From contig JBFMFR010000020.1 of NCBI GenBank assembly GCA_040752025.1, positions 36,863-100,862 on the forward strand: a stretch of DNA of 64,000 bases. Reading direction: 5' to 3'. Under the pieces are notes generated by a model. That model saw only the letters and a list, made by a program, of their open reading frames with translations, was not told the origin of the DNA and searched no databases. Positions within the stretch are counted from its first letter, which is position 1. Every line of letters starts with the position of its first letter. This document shows positions 42,955 to 51,640 of this stretch, one piece after another. Source of the DNA: JBFMFR01 sp040752025. GTDB taxonomy: Bacteria > Chloroflexota > Anaerolineae > Anaerolineales > UBA4823. The position numbers were made by a program, and so were the translations under genes.

Positions 42955-43842
42955 CTACAGCGCTGCCAGCGAGATCAACAACATCGCCGCCAGCATATAC
43001 AAAGAAGCGTATTTGAACAAAGCAAAATTGACCCGCTCGGAGGGGCGCAGCAGGCTGGCAACCGCCAGCGCCAGCAGCCCGCCGGAGAGCAGCCCCAGCA
43101 GGTGCAGCAGCCCCTGGGTCAGGCCGGTGCCCAGTGCCGCGCCGCCCATCGCCAGCCCGGCCAGCACGCTGGAGACCGCGATCACCGCCCGCGTCGCCGC
43201 GAAGCCGTAGCGCGCCGGGAAAGTCGGCACACCCGCCCGCTGGTAATCCTCGAAATAGCGCATGCTGAAGGTCAGGATGTGGGTCGGGATCCAGAACAGC
43301 ACCGCCAGGCTCAACGTGACCCCGATCCAATCGATCCCGGCGCTGCCCAGGGCGCGCCCGGCCAGCGCCGGCATGCCCCCGGCGACCCCACCCCACACGA
43401 TCGACCAGGCCGTGCGCCGCTTGAGCCACACTGTGTAGATGAGCACGTCGAAGAACAGCCCGGCGAACACAACCGCCCCATACAGCCCGTCCAGGGCCAG
43501 CGCCCAGCCCACCCCCAGGATCGAGAGCAGCGCCCCCAGGCGCAGCGTTTCCTGCGGGCTGATGCGCCCGCTGCACAATGGGCGGTTGCAGGTGCGCTTC
43601 ATCATCTCGTCGATGTCCCGGTCGTACCACATATTCAAGATCGTGCTGCCGCCAATGGACAGGAACAGGCTGCCCGTCAGCCCGACCAGCGTGCTCCAGT
43701 GGATCACCGGGCAGCGGGCGCTGAAGAAGCCCGCCAGGCCGGTGGTCAGCAGCAGTGTGGTTTGCAAGCTCTTGATCAACGGCCAGTAAGTAGATTTGAG
43801 CCTGGAGACCTCGATTTTCAATCTACTGGGGGATATTTTCAT
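42955..43842 (-). CDS. ctaB: Protoheme IX farnesyltransferase (heme O synthase)
   Basis: UbiA-type integral membrane enzyme of about 295 aa adding a farnesyl group to heme B, needed for heme-copper oxidases. The Asp-rich motif NMWYDRDIDEMMKRTCNRPL and the second loop YTVWLKRRTAWSIVWGG are diagnostic. Seven to nine membrane segments fill the chain. The ATG at 43842 is chosen for GAGGA eight bases upstream. No oxidase or ctaA gene is adjacent, so it is an isolated member of the pathway. Its presence suggests some aerobic or microaerobic respiration. Confidence 0.93.
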   Translation of the reverse strand: MKISPSRLKIEVSRLKSTYWPLIKSLQTTLLLTTGLAGFFSARCPVIHWSTLVGLTGSLFLSIGGSTILNMWYDRDIDEMMKRTCNRPLCSGRISPQETLRLGALLSILGVGWALALDGLYGAVVFAGLFFDVLIYTVWLKRRTAWSIVWGGVAGGMPALAGRALGSAGIDWIGVTLSLAVLFWIPTHILTFSMRYFEDYQRAGVPTFPARYGFAATRAVIAVSSVLAGLAMGGAALGTGLTQGLLHLLGLLSGGLLALAVASLLRPSERVNFALFKYASLYMLAAMLLISLAAL

Positions 43843-43987
43843 CGACAATTTCCTCGTTGTATGGCTATAGGGCTCATTGTAGCACCATTTTACTTGAAGA
43901 CCGCCTGAGCGAAGCCACGAAGCCGCGAATCCCCAAGGCCGTGAAGCAGCTTTCTGATCTGTTCGTGCAGCCTCGGCCTAAGGCTGG

Positions 43988-43993
43988 TATACT
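43988..43993 (+). promoter_or_regulatory. -10-like TATACT before the glycyl radical enzyme operon
   Basis: TATACT sits 62 bases before the ATG at 44056, just after a small hairpin (CAGCC/GGCTG). The -35 is unclear. It is the best candidate start for the six-gene operon. Confidence 0.35.
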
Positions 43994-44055
43994 CTAGGGG
44001 TGTGCACCTTGCGCCACCTTTTACCGGTTTCACATTCCTCTCTCCAGGAGGCCCG

Positions 44056-46488
44056 ATGACTGCCCAACCCACCCCCATCTCTTATCACCCAACGCTGGCT
44101 GCCTGCCCGCCCCTGTCGCCCGCCCAGCTCTGGTCGGCCAGGGATGACCTCTCGCCGCGCGTGCAGCGCCTGCGCCAGGAATACTGGTCCTTCTATGAGC
44201 GCCAATTCACCAACCAGGTGCGCGGCTACACCACCGGCGCGCCCTGGGACAGCGTCTATTCGATCTGGAGCTGGACCAACGTGCCCGAAGTGGCCCTGTT
44301 CCAACAGGGCTTCCGCAGCTACCTGCTGGCCGGCGCCGCCCGCGTCGACCTACCCGCCGGCTTTTGGGACGAGCCGCTGGTTGTGCGCCAGGCGCTCTTC
44401 TTCCGCGAAGTCCTGCGCAGCCACCTGCCCGTGCAGGTTTTGCAGGGCGAGCTGGTGGTCGGCTCGCATTTCAACACCGCCCTGTCACGCTGCCTGAAGA
44501 AAAACGAGGCCCGCCATCGCGACCGCCAGGAGGCCGTCTTCCTCAAAGAATGGCACGCCCTGAACGACACCGGCGTGGGCAACTGCGCCGCCGTCCCTGG
44601 GCACCTGGTGCCCGACTACCCCAAGACCCTGCGCCTGGGCTGGCAGGGCATCCAGGCCGAGGCCCAGGCCGTGGTGGATGACCCCGCCAGCAGCCCCGAG
44701 CAGCGCCACCTGGGCCGCGCCATCGTGGTCTGCGCCGAGGCCGTGCGCCTGCTGATGCAGCGCTACGTGGCTGAAATCCAACGGCTGTCCGCCGCCGAGG
44801 CCGATCCCCAGCGCCGCGCCGAGCTGGACGAGATGGCGCGCATCTGCGCCAAAGTCCCCTGGGCGCCTCCCGAGACTTTCCCCGAGGCCCTGCAAGCCCT
44901 GTGGAGCACCCACATGCTGCTCATGGCCTCCGAAAGCTATCCCGGCCCGGGCGTTTCACCCGGACGAGTCGACCAGTACCTGTACCCTTACTACCAGCGC
45001 TCGGTGCAGGAGGGCATGACCCGCCAGCAGGCCACCGAATGGCTGGAATGCTGGTGGATCAAGCACAACTACGTCTACGATTACCAGGGCTGGACCGGCA
45101 CTAACCAGGGCATCAACGCCTCCTTCGGCCAGTTGATCACCCTGGCTGGCATGGACCAGGATGGCAACGATGCCGCCAACGACCTGACCTACCTGATGCT
45201 GGACGTTATCGAAGCCATCAATCTGCTCGAACCCAAGCCCAACGTGCGCATCCACGCCCGCAGCTCCGAGCGCCTCTTGCAGCGCATCGTCGAGATGCTC
45301 TCCAGGGCGCAGGGCTCGCCCTTCCTGATCAACTTCGACGAGAACGCTATGGCCGGGCTGCGCTGGCAAGGTTTGCCCGAGGAGCGCCTGTGGGATTACG
45401 CCCCGGTCGGCTGCCTGGAGAATACCCTGGCGGGCGACGACCGTTCCGGCACGGTGGACATCAACCTGAACCTGGCCAAGGCCGTCGAGCTGACACTGAA
45501 CGATGGGCGCGACCGGGCCAGCGGCAAACAGATCGGCCCGCGCAGCGGCGACCCGGCCAGCTTCGCTTCTTACGACCAGTTCTATGCTGCCTTCCAGGCC
45601 CAACTGCGCCACCTGCTGGAGTGGATCATCCGCGTCAACGATATCGCCGACGCCGGGCGCGCCCGCTGGGAGCCGGTGCCCTACCTGAGCGCCCTGGTCG
45701 GCGGCTGCCTGGAAAGCGGGCGCGATTGCAACGCTGGCGGCGCCCACCACAACTTCCTCACCGTTGAAGGCGTGGCCCTGGCGACCGTCGCCGACAGCCT
45801 GGCGGCAGTCAAAAAGCTGGTTTACGAGGAACGCACTGTCAGCATGGCGCAGCTCGTCCAGGCCCTGGCGGACAACTTTGCCGGCCACGAAGCCCTGCGC
45901 CAGACCCTGCTCAACAAGGCCCCCAAGTACGGCAACGACGATGCCTACGCCGACCAGATCGCCCGTGAAGTCAGCCGCTTCTGGACCGAGCAGGCCTTCC
46001 GCCACGTTTCGCCCACCGGCAAGCGCTACCGCGGCGGCTACCTGTCCTGGAACTACTGGATAGCCTACGCCCCCAGCACCGCCGCCACGCCCGATGGTCG
46101 GCGGTGCGGCCAGTTCCTCTCCAACGCCGTCTGCCCGGTCAACGGCGCTGACCGCAAGGGCCCCACTTCAGTGATCAAGAGCGTCGGTCATCTCGGCCTG
46201 GAGAGCGCCCCCAACGGCGCCAGCCACACGATGAGCTTCAGCCCCAGCCTGCTGGACAACCCCGAAGGCCGGCAAAAGCTGGTGGCCTTGCTGCGCGCTT
46301 ACGGCAAAGTCGGCGGCACCTGCCTGCAAGTCAACGTCATCGACGCCGAAACGCTGCGCCAGGCGCAGCAGCACCCCGACGAATATCACAACCTGCTGGT
46401 GCGCGTCACCGGCTACAACGCCTATTTCACCGGCCTGGGTCAAGAAATCCAGGATGAGATCATCGCCCGCGAGAGCCACAACATTTAG
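44056..46488 (+). CDS. Glycyl radical enzyme of unassigned substrate
   Basis: 810 aa; ATG chosen for AGGAGG four bases upstream. The glycyl-radical loop is VRVTGYNAYFTGLGQEIQDE near the end, and the catalytic cysteine lies in APVGCLENTLAGDD. A Glu two residues after the Cys (GCxE) is typical of dehydratase/C-N-lyase-type members (glycerol dehydratase, CutC and relatives) rather than pyruvate formate-lyase. Length is normal. Its activase is two genes downstream. The radical is oxygen-sensitive, so the enzyme works under anoxia. The substrate is unknown, and the C-N or C-O lyase direction is inference. Confidence 0.92.
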   Translation: MTAQPTPISYHPTLAACPPLSPAQLWSARDDLSPRVQRLRQEYWSFYERQFTNQVRGYTTGAPWDSVYSIWSWTNVPEVALFQQGFRSYLLAGAARVDLPAGFWDEPLVVRQALFFREVLRSHLPVQVLQGELVVGSHFNTALSRCLKKNEARHRDRQEAVFLKEWHALNDTGVGNCAAVPGHLVPDYPKTLRLGWQGIQAEAQAVVDDPASSPEQRHLGRAIVVCAEAVRLLMQRYVAEIQRLSAAEADPQRRAELDEMARICAKVPWAPPETFPEALQALWSTHMLLMASESYPGPGVSPGRVDQYLYPYYQRSVQEGMTRQQATEWLECWWIKHNYVYDYQGWTGTNQGINASFGQLITLAGMDQDGNDAANDLTYLMLDVIEAINLLEPKPNVRIHARSSERLLQRIVEMLSRAQGSPFLINFDENAMAGLRWQGLPEERLWDYAPVGCLENTLAGDDRSGTVDINLNLAKAVELTLNDGRDRASGKQIGPRSGDPASFASYDQFYAAFQAQLRHLLEWIIRVNDIADAGRARWEPVPYLSALVGGCLESGRDCNAGGAHHNFLTVEGVALATVADSLAAVKKLVYEERTVSMAQLVQALADNFAGHEALRQTLLNKAPKYGNDDAYADQIAREVSRFWTEQAFRHVSPTGKRYRGGYLSWNYWIAYAPSTAATPDGRRCGQFLSNAVCPVNGADRKGPTSVIKSVGHLGLESAPNGASHTMSFSPSLLDNPEGRQKLVALLRAYGKVGGTCLQVNVIDAETLRQAQQHPDEYHNLLVRVTGYNAYFTGLGQEIQDEIIARESHNI

Positions 46489-46493
46489 ACCAC

Positions 46494-47522
46494 ATGGATC
46501 TGCACCAATACGCCCAACGCATCCCCAAGGCTGAGCTTCACGTCCACCTGGAAGGTTCGATCCGTCCGGCCACCCTGCTCAAGCTGGCCGAGCGCAACGG
46601 CATCCACCTGCCCGCCCAGGACGAAGCCGGCCTGAAAGATTTCTACCGCTTCCGTGACTTCGAGCATTTCGTCCAGACCTACTTCACCATCACCGGCTGC
46701 CTGCGCACGCCCGAGGATTACCACCTGATCGCTTACGAATTCGGCGCCGACTGCGCCCGCCAGAACGTGCGCTACGTCGAGGCTACGTTCACCATCGAGA
46801 CCAACCAGCGCGCCACCGGCCTGCCCTGGCAGGCTATCCTGGACGGCCTGAACGCCGGCCGGGAGCAGGCCCGCCGGGAGTTCGGCGTCGAGCTGCGCTG
46901 GATCTTCGATATCGTGCGCAACCTGCCGCACACGCAAGCCCTCGTGCTCGAGATCGCCCTGGCCGCCCGCCAGCAAGGCTGCATCGCCCTGGGACTGGGC
47001 GGCAGCGAAGCCGAATTCCCGCCCGAGCTTTTCGTCGACACCTTCGAAAAGGCGTACCAGGCCGGCCTGCCCTGCATACCCCATGCCGGCGAGATGGGCG
47101 GCCCAGCAAGCATCTGGACTTCCATCGACCGCCTGCACGCCTGCCGTCTGCAGCATGGTGTGCGCAGCATCGAAGACCCCCGCCTGGTGGCCGAGTTGAA
47201 GCGCCGCCAGATCGGCCTGGACGTCTGCCCGACCAGTAACATCGTTCTGGAAGTCTATCCTGACTTTGCCGCGCACCCCCTGCGCCGCCTGTGGGATGCC
47301 GGTCTGCTGGTCACCCTCGGCTCCGACGACCCGCCCATGTTTGGCACCGAGCTAAACCAGGAATACTGCCTGTTGGTCGATCACTTCGGCTTCCAGGCCA
47401 GCGACCTGGAACAGATCAGCCTGAACGGCCTGTGCGCCAGCCTGCAAACCGAGGCCGAAAAGGCCCGCATGCAGGTCGAATTCCGCGCCGAGTTCGCCCA
47501 CCTGCGGGAGGCGCTGGCGTGA
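46494..47522 (+). CDS. Adenosine-deaminase-family amidohydrolase
   Basis: 342-aa TIM-barrel metalloenzyme. KAELHVHLEGSIRP has the first metal His pair, IPHAGEMGG the third His and catalytic Glu, LQHGVRS the next His, and LGSDDPPMF the metal Asp pair. All ADA catalytic residues are present, so it is probably an active deaminase on adenosine, adenine or a related purine-like base. It is set between a glycyl radical enzyme and its activase, an unusual place for a purine enzyme, so the substrate may be atypical. The stop overlaps the next start. Confidence 0.9.
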   Translation: MDLHQYAQRIPKAELHVHLEGSIRPATLLKLAERNGIHLPAQDEAGLKDFYRFRDFEHFVQTYFTITGCLRTPEDYHLIAYEFGADCARQNVRYVEATFTIETNQRATGLPWQAILDGLNAGREQARREFGVELRWIFDIVRNLPHTQALVLEIALAARQQGCIALGLGGSEAEFPPELFVDTFEKAYQAGLPCIPHAGEMGGPASIWTSIDRLHACRLQHGVRSIEDPRLVAELKRRQIGLDVCPTSNIVLEVYPDFAAHPLRRLWDAGLLVTLGSDDPPMFGTELNQEYCLLVDHFGFQASDLEQISLNGLCASLQTEAEKARMQVEFRAEFAHLREALA

Positions 47523-48448
47523 GTCAGGTGACCGGAGTCACTTTCAACTTGCAGCAGTTCAGCACCGAGGACGGCCCCGGCATCCGCACCACGGTCTTCA
47601 TGAAGGGCTGCCCGCTGCGCTGCGCCTGGTGCCATAACCCGGAAGGACTGCGTCCCGGGCCTGAGTTGATGTGGTACGACGTGCGCTGCATCGCCGCCCG
47701 GGAGTGCCTGGCAGCCTGCCCTGTCGATGCCCTGCAACTTACCTCCGAGGGTATGCGCATCGACCGCCAGCGCTGCACGGCCTGCGGCGACTGCGCCCGG
47801 GCCTGCCCCAGCGCCGCCCTGGAAGTGATCGGTGTCACCTGGACGCCGCAAGCCCTGCTGGCAGAACTGCTCAAAGACCAGGTTTTCTACGAGACCTCCG
47901 GCGGCGGTGTGACCTTCAGCGGCGGCGAGCCTGCACTGCAAAGCGATTTCCTGGCGCAGGTATTGCCAGGCTGCAAGCAAGCCGGCCTGCACGTGGCTCT
48001 GGACACCTGCGGCGCGCTCCCCTGGGAGCGCTACGAACGCCTGCTCCCCTGGATCGACCTGGTGTTGTTCGACCTCAAGATCATCGAAGCCGGTCGTCAC
48101 CAGCAAGCCACCGGGCTCTCCAACCAGGTCATCCTGGATAATGCCCGCCTCCTGGCCCAGCATGGCCTGCCCCTGTGGATCCGCACCCCGGTCATCCCGG
48201 ATTACACCAGCGATTTAGACAACATCCGCGCCATCGCCGCTTTCATCCACCAGGAGCTGCCCACTGTCGAGCGCTGGGATTTGCTGGCCTACACCAACCT
48301 GGGCCGCCCCAAGTATCACCGCCTGGACCGCCTCTACCCTCTGGAAAACACGCCTTTACTCACTCACCAGGAAATGGAAAGCGCCTGGCAGGCCGCTTTA
48401 GAGTTCGTGCCGGCGGCGCGCTGGTCCGGTGCTACTCGCCCCTCATAA
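47519..48448 (+). CDS. Glycyl-radical-enzyme activating protein (radical SAM)
   Basis: 309 aa; GTG start overlapping the previous stop (GTGA), with GGGAGG seven bases upstream. The radical SAM cluster motif is CPLRCAWC. A ferredoxin-like insert holds two further four-Cys sets (CIAARECLAACP and CTACGDCARACP), as in activases of CutC, glycerol dehydratase and similar enzymes. TFSGGEP is the SAM-binding GGE motif. It abstracts a hydrogen from the conserved Gly of the partner enzyme encoded upstream. Family assignment is firm. Confidence 0.94.
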   Translation: MSQVTGVTFNLQQFSTEDGPGIRTTVFMKGCPLRCAWCHNPEGLRPGPELMWYDVRCIAARECLAACPVDALQLTSEGMRIDRQRCTACGDCARACPSAALEVIGVTWTPQALLAELLKDQVFYETSGGGVTFSGGEPALQSDFLAQVLPGCKQAGLHVALDTCGALPWERYERLLPWIDLVLFDLKIIEAGRHQQATGLSNQVILDNARLLAQHGLPLWIRTPVIPDYTSDLDNIRAIAAFIHQELPTVERWDLLAYTNLGRPKYHRLDRLYPLENTPLLTHQEMESAWQAALEFVPAARWSGATRPS

Positions 48449-48467
48449 ACAAAAAAGGAGAAAATAC

Positions 48468-48866
48468 GTGTCAAACTACCCGTACCTGACCCCTGAATGG
48501 GCGCAAGAAGCCTTCCGCCGCCTGCGTGAAGAGCTGACCGCCGAAAAAATGAAGTTCGTCACTTCCTCCATGCTGACCATTTACAACAACTGCCCGGACG
48601 GTAAGGACCGCGCCCTGTACTACCGCTTCGTAGATGGCGTGGTTCAGGAAGTCTCGATCCGCGAAGGCGAACTCCCCGAAGCCGAGTTCCGTATCATCGG
48701 CGATTACGAAACCTTCGCCCGCATCTCGCGCGCCGAACTGGGCTCACGCGCCGCCTTGATGAGCGGTAAGCTCAAGCTGCAGGGCAACATGGTCAAGGCC
48801 CTCAGCCTGTCAGCCGTTGTCGACCGCATGAATAAAGTCCTGGCAAGCATTCCCACCACCTATTAG
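48468..48866 (+). CDS. SCP2-like small protein
   Basis: 132 aa from a GTG with AAGGAG eight bases upstream. The chain (MKFVTSSMLTIYNNCPDGKD, ALYYRFVDGVVQEVSIREGE, AEFRIIGDYETFARI, ALMSGKLKLQGNM) follows the alternating strands and terminal helix of SCP2 sterol-binding domains, which hold hydrophobic ligands. No catalytic residues. Within this operon it may carry or buffer a hydrophobic substrate or intermediate, which is inference. Confidence 0.75.
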   Translation: MSNYPYLTPEWAQEAFRRLREELTAEKMKFVTSSMLTIYNNCPDGKDRALYYRFVDGVVQEVSIREGELPEAEFRIIGDYETFARISRAELGSRAALMSGKLKLQGNMVKALSLSAVVDRMNKVLASIPTTY

Positions 48867-48875
48867 AGGCCCGGC

Positions 48876-50090
48876 ATGTCTACCAACCAAGATCCCTACT
48901 TCATCGATTTTCCGGCCCGCATCCAGCGCATCCAGGAGGAAATGTCCCAGCGCGGCATCGACATCTACCTGGGTTCACGCCTGCGCACCCTTTCCTGGAC
49001 CCTGGATGCCTTCTGCCCCTGGCGCTCCTTCATCGTCATCCCCGCCCAGGGCCTGCCCACCGCTTTCACCTTCGTCATCGACGCCTCGCGCGTCGCCGAC
49101 GACTCCTGGCTGGACGCCGACCACGTGTTGGGCTACGCCCCCATGGGCGGGCAGGACCAGATTTCAGCCATCTCCGATTTGATCCTGCACCACCTCAAAG
49201 GCCGTCACGGCGTGGTCGGCATCGAGAGCGGCATGGCCCCCTACCTGCCCGAAGGCAACCTGACCCACTACGAATACGAATGCTTCCGCGACGCTCTGCC
49301 GGAGGCCACCTTGCACAACGCCCACGAGATCATCGACGGGCTTTCGCTGATCAAAGAGCCCGGCGAGATCAATCGCTTCCGCGAAGCCTCGCGCCTGGTC
49401 GACATCGGCCACCGGGCGGTGTTCGCAGCCATCCAGGGCGGCGGCTACCGCGGCATGACTGAGACCGAAATCGCCGGCCTGGCGGCCCACGCCATGCGCA
49501 AAGCTGGCAGCGAATGGGAATGGTCCTTCACCGGCGGCAACGAGATCGCCAGCGGCTACCGCACCGGCCTGGCCGGCGGCGCCTGCACGCCCGCCAGCCG
49601 CCGCCAACTACAGCCCGGCGAGCCCTTCATGGTCGACCTGCACGCCATGTTCAAACTCTGCCTGGGCGACCACTCGCACAACTACCTGCTCGGCCCGGCC
49701 ACCGACCGCCAGCGCTGGCACGCTCAGAACTTCGTCGACCTGGTCGACCTGTGCCTGCGCACTTACCGCCCCGGCGTTACCCCTTCCAGCCTGGCCGACG
49801 AAATGCTGCTTTTCTGCGAAGAGCGCGAGTTCGCCGAATACATGGTGCCTGGCTTCGAGCACGGCATCGGCATGATGGGCGACGAATGGCGCATCGGCCT
49901 GAACGAAGGCCCGATCCCCTACTGGACCAACCCCGACCACGTTTACCAGGCGAACGAAGTTTTGATCTGCGCCATGCAGTACGCCTGCCCCGAGGAGAAC
50001 ATCGGTTTTCGCTACGAAAACCCCATCCTGATCACCCCGGATGGCTGCGAAGCGCTGTCCAAGTTCCCCCTGGGAGTCGAAGAGATCTGA
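48876..50090 (+). CDS. M24-family (creatinase/aminopeptidase P-like) protein
   Basis: 404 aa with the pita-bread fold: N-terminal domain to about residue 165, then a metal-site domain. Candidate ligands are Asp in MVDLHAMF, Asp in LGDHSHNY, His in PGFEHGIGMMG, Glu near LNEGP and Glu in FRYENPIL. The usual GY-SD-TR motif is altered to GDHSHN, so it is not a typical prolyl peptidase; creatinase-like C-N hydrolysis is an alternative. It lies in the glycyl radical operon nine bases after the SCP2 gene. Confidence 0.85.
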   Translation: MSTNQDPYFIDFPARIQRIQEEMSQRGIDIYLGSRLRTLSWTLDAFCPWRSFIVIPAQGLPTAFTFVIDASRVADDSWLDADHVLGYAPMGGQDQISAISDLILHHLKGRHGVVGIESGMAPYLPEGNLTHYEYECFRDALPEATLHNAHEIIDGLSLIKEPGEINRFREASRLVDIGHRAVFAAIQGGGYRGMTETEIAGLAAHAMRKAGSEWEWSFTGGNEIASGYRTGLAGGACTPASRRQLQPGEPFMVDLHAMFKLCLGDHSHNYLLGPATDRQRWHAQNFVDLVDLCLRTYRPGVTPSSLADEMLLFCEEREFAEYMVPGFEHGIGMMGDEWRIGLNEGPIPYWTNPDHVYQANEVLICAMQYACPEENIGFRYENPILITPDGCEALSKFPLGVEEI

Positions 50091-50112
50091 CGATTTACGG
50101 AGGCAGTATCCT

Positions 50113-50913
50113 ATGGCGATCTTAGAAAACGAGCCCAGCCTGCTGGAGGCCCTGCGCGGCGAGATGACTCCCAAGTTCCTGGCCACGCGCAGCCCCGAGG
50201 GCGTGCCCAACGTGGTCCCCTGCGTTTCCATCCAGCCGGCCGGTGACCAGCCCGACACGCTCTTCTTCGGCAACTTCTTACTGCGCAAGAGCATCCGCAA
50301 CCTGGAAAGCGACGCCCGCCTGGCTGTCCTGGTGATCACCCCCGAGCTGCAAGGCTGGATTCTGAAAGGCGACTTCATCGAATTCCAGCGCACCGGGCCG
50401 TACTACGAGCGCCAGATGAACAGCGGCTTGCTGCGCTACAATGCCTACACCGGCGTGCGCAACGCCGGCATCCTGCGGGTGCGCTCCGTCGAGAGCAGTT
50501 TTCGCATCTCCAAAATCCAGGTAGCCCTGGATTACCTGCGCGCCCGCCTGGCCCAACCTGCATCCACGCCCTCATCGGGCGCCAGCTTCATCGAGATGCC
50601 TCTGCCGGTGCAGCGCGAGTTCGCCCGCATGGTGGCCGTCAAAGTCCTGGCCTGGATCGCCCCGGACGGCTATCCCATCCTGCGCCCGGCGCTGTCTTTG
50701 CAGCCCACCGGCCGGGGCGCTATGACCGCCTGGTTGGGCAGCAACCTGCCCGTTCCCCCGCCTGGCGCGCCGGTGACGAGCAACATCCTGACCTTCGAGG
50801 CCATCTCCTACCAGGCCAAAGGCCAATGGGCTGCCCGCGGCAAAGCCGGCACGCTACAGGTGCAGGAGATCTACGCCGGCGGCCCGCCTTATCCCGGCGG
50901 GCGCGTCGCCTGA
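50113..50913 (+). CDS. FMN-binding split-barrel (pyridoxamine-phosphate-oxidase-like) protein
   Basis: 266 aa; the ATG has GGAGG nine bases upstream, so the longer in-frame extension is dropped. Residues 5-110 (KFLATRSPEGVPNVVPCVS, LFFGNFLLRKSIRNLESD, LAVLVITPE) form a PPOX-type flavin-binding barrel; the C-terminal half appears to be a second, degenerate barrel. Probably a flavin reductase or flavin-dependent step. Last gene of the glycyl radical operon and followed by a strong terminator. Confidence 0.8.
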   Translation: MAILENEPSLLEALRGEMTPKFLATRSPEGVPNVVPCVSIQPAGDQPDTLFFGNFLLRKSIRNLESDARLAVLVITPELQGWILKGDFIEFQRTGPYYERQMNSGLLRYNAYTGVRNAGILRVRSVESSFRISKIQVALDYLRARLAQPASTPSSGASFIEMPLPVQREFARMVAVKVLAWIAPDGYPILRPALSLQPTGRGAMTAWLGSNLPVPPPGAPVTSNILTFEAISYQAKGQWAARGKAGTLQVQEIYAGGPPYPGGRVA

Positions 50914-50939
50914 GCCTGTTTCTACAGAATCCAATTCGT

Positions 50940-50969
50940 TTCGCCGCCGTCCCTGGCGGCGAATTTTTT
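50940..50969 (+). terminator. Rho-independent terminator of the glycyl radical enzyme operon
   Basis: TTCGCCGCC (50940-50948), a six-base loop, GGCGGCGAA (50955-50963) and six T's (50964-50969). A perfect nine-pair stem with U-tract, 27 bases after the last gene's stop. Confidence 0.92.
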
Positions 50970-50988
50970 CTGCTTCTTCCCCTGGTGT

Positions 50989-51483
50989 TCAGGCCAACAA
51001 CGCCGGCCAGTCGATCTCGTGCACCGTTTTATACAACCCGTGGTCGTCATCCACCACGTGCATTTCCAGGTTCTCGAAAACCTGCTGCGCCAGCCGTTGG
51101 ACGGGCTCCAACGGCACAATCTCATCTCGCAGCCCGTGATACAGCACGGTTGGCGTCTCCACCGGCGCGGGCGGCGCGCTGGCGAAATCGGGCCACACCA
51201 GCGCTGGCGCCAATAAGATCAGCCTGCGCACCTGCGCCGGGCGCTGGCAGGTGAACAGCGCCCCCATCAGGCCGCCGAAGCTCGAGCCTACGATCGTCCA
51301 GCCTGTCCCTTCGCCCAGCCGGGCGTATAACGCCTGCATGCGCTCATCCAGCCCGCCACAGAAATCCGGGATCAGCATGCCAGTAAACAGGCCGCGCAGC
51401 AGGTTGGCTTTGACGCCCTGGCTGCTGCCCTCCAGGCCGTGCAAAAAGATCAGGCGCTTGACATCGAAAGGTGAACCTTGCAT
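50989..51483 (-). CDS. Small alpha/beta-hydrolase (YqiA-like)
   Basis: 164 aa, a minimal hydrolase fold: LIFLHGLEGSSQG oxyanion loop, VGSSFGGLMGAL with the nucleophile Ser, YHGLRDEIVPLE with the acid and VDDDHGLYKT with His. The short length without a lid is as in the UPF0227/YqiA group of esterases. It converges with the glycyl radical operon, whose terminator lies between. Substrate unknown. Confidence 0.82.
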   Translation of the reverse strand: MQGSPFDVKRLIFLHGLEGSSQGVKANLLRGLFTGMLIPDFCGGLDERMQALYARLGEGTGWTIVGSSFGGLMGALFTCQRPAQVRRLILLAPALVWPDFASAPPAPVETPTVLYHGLRDEIVPLEPVQRLAQQVFENLEMHVVDDDHGLYKTVHEIDWPALLA

Positions 51484-51575
51484 GCCTTCATTCTAACGCA
51501 AAAGCCTTCCGCGCTCAAGCAGTCCGGCGCACCGCAACCCAGACCGCGCCATCTGGGATGTTTCGCCGGGAACTA

Positions 51576-51584
51576 TGCTAGAAT
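51576..51584 (+). promoter_or_regulatory. Extended -10 promoter of the PII-like/CBS gene
   Basis: TGCTAGAAT combines a TG extension with TAGAAT (five of six). It lies 56 bases before the ATG at 51641. No -35 is evident, which is usual for extended -10 promoters. Confidence 0.45.
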
Positions 51585-51640
51585 TACAGGCGCGGCGGAG
51601 GGCCCGCCTCTCGCCCCCTAAACCGTTGAGGAGGTACGCT

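Noticed and set aside
44002..44055. GTG start at 44002 for the glycyl radical enzyme
   Set aside because: It lies right after the -10-like box without a ribosome-binding site, while the ATG at 44056 has AGGAGG.
47291..47518. N-terminal extension of the glycyl-radical activase
   Set aside because: It overlaps the deaminase gene in another frame; the GTG at 47519 with GGGAGG gives the normal activase length.
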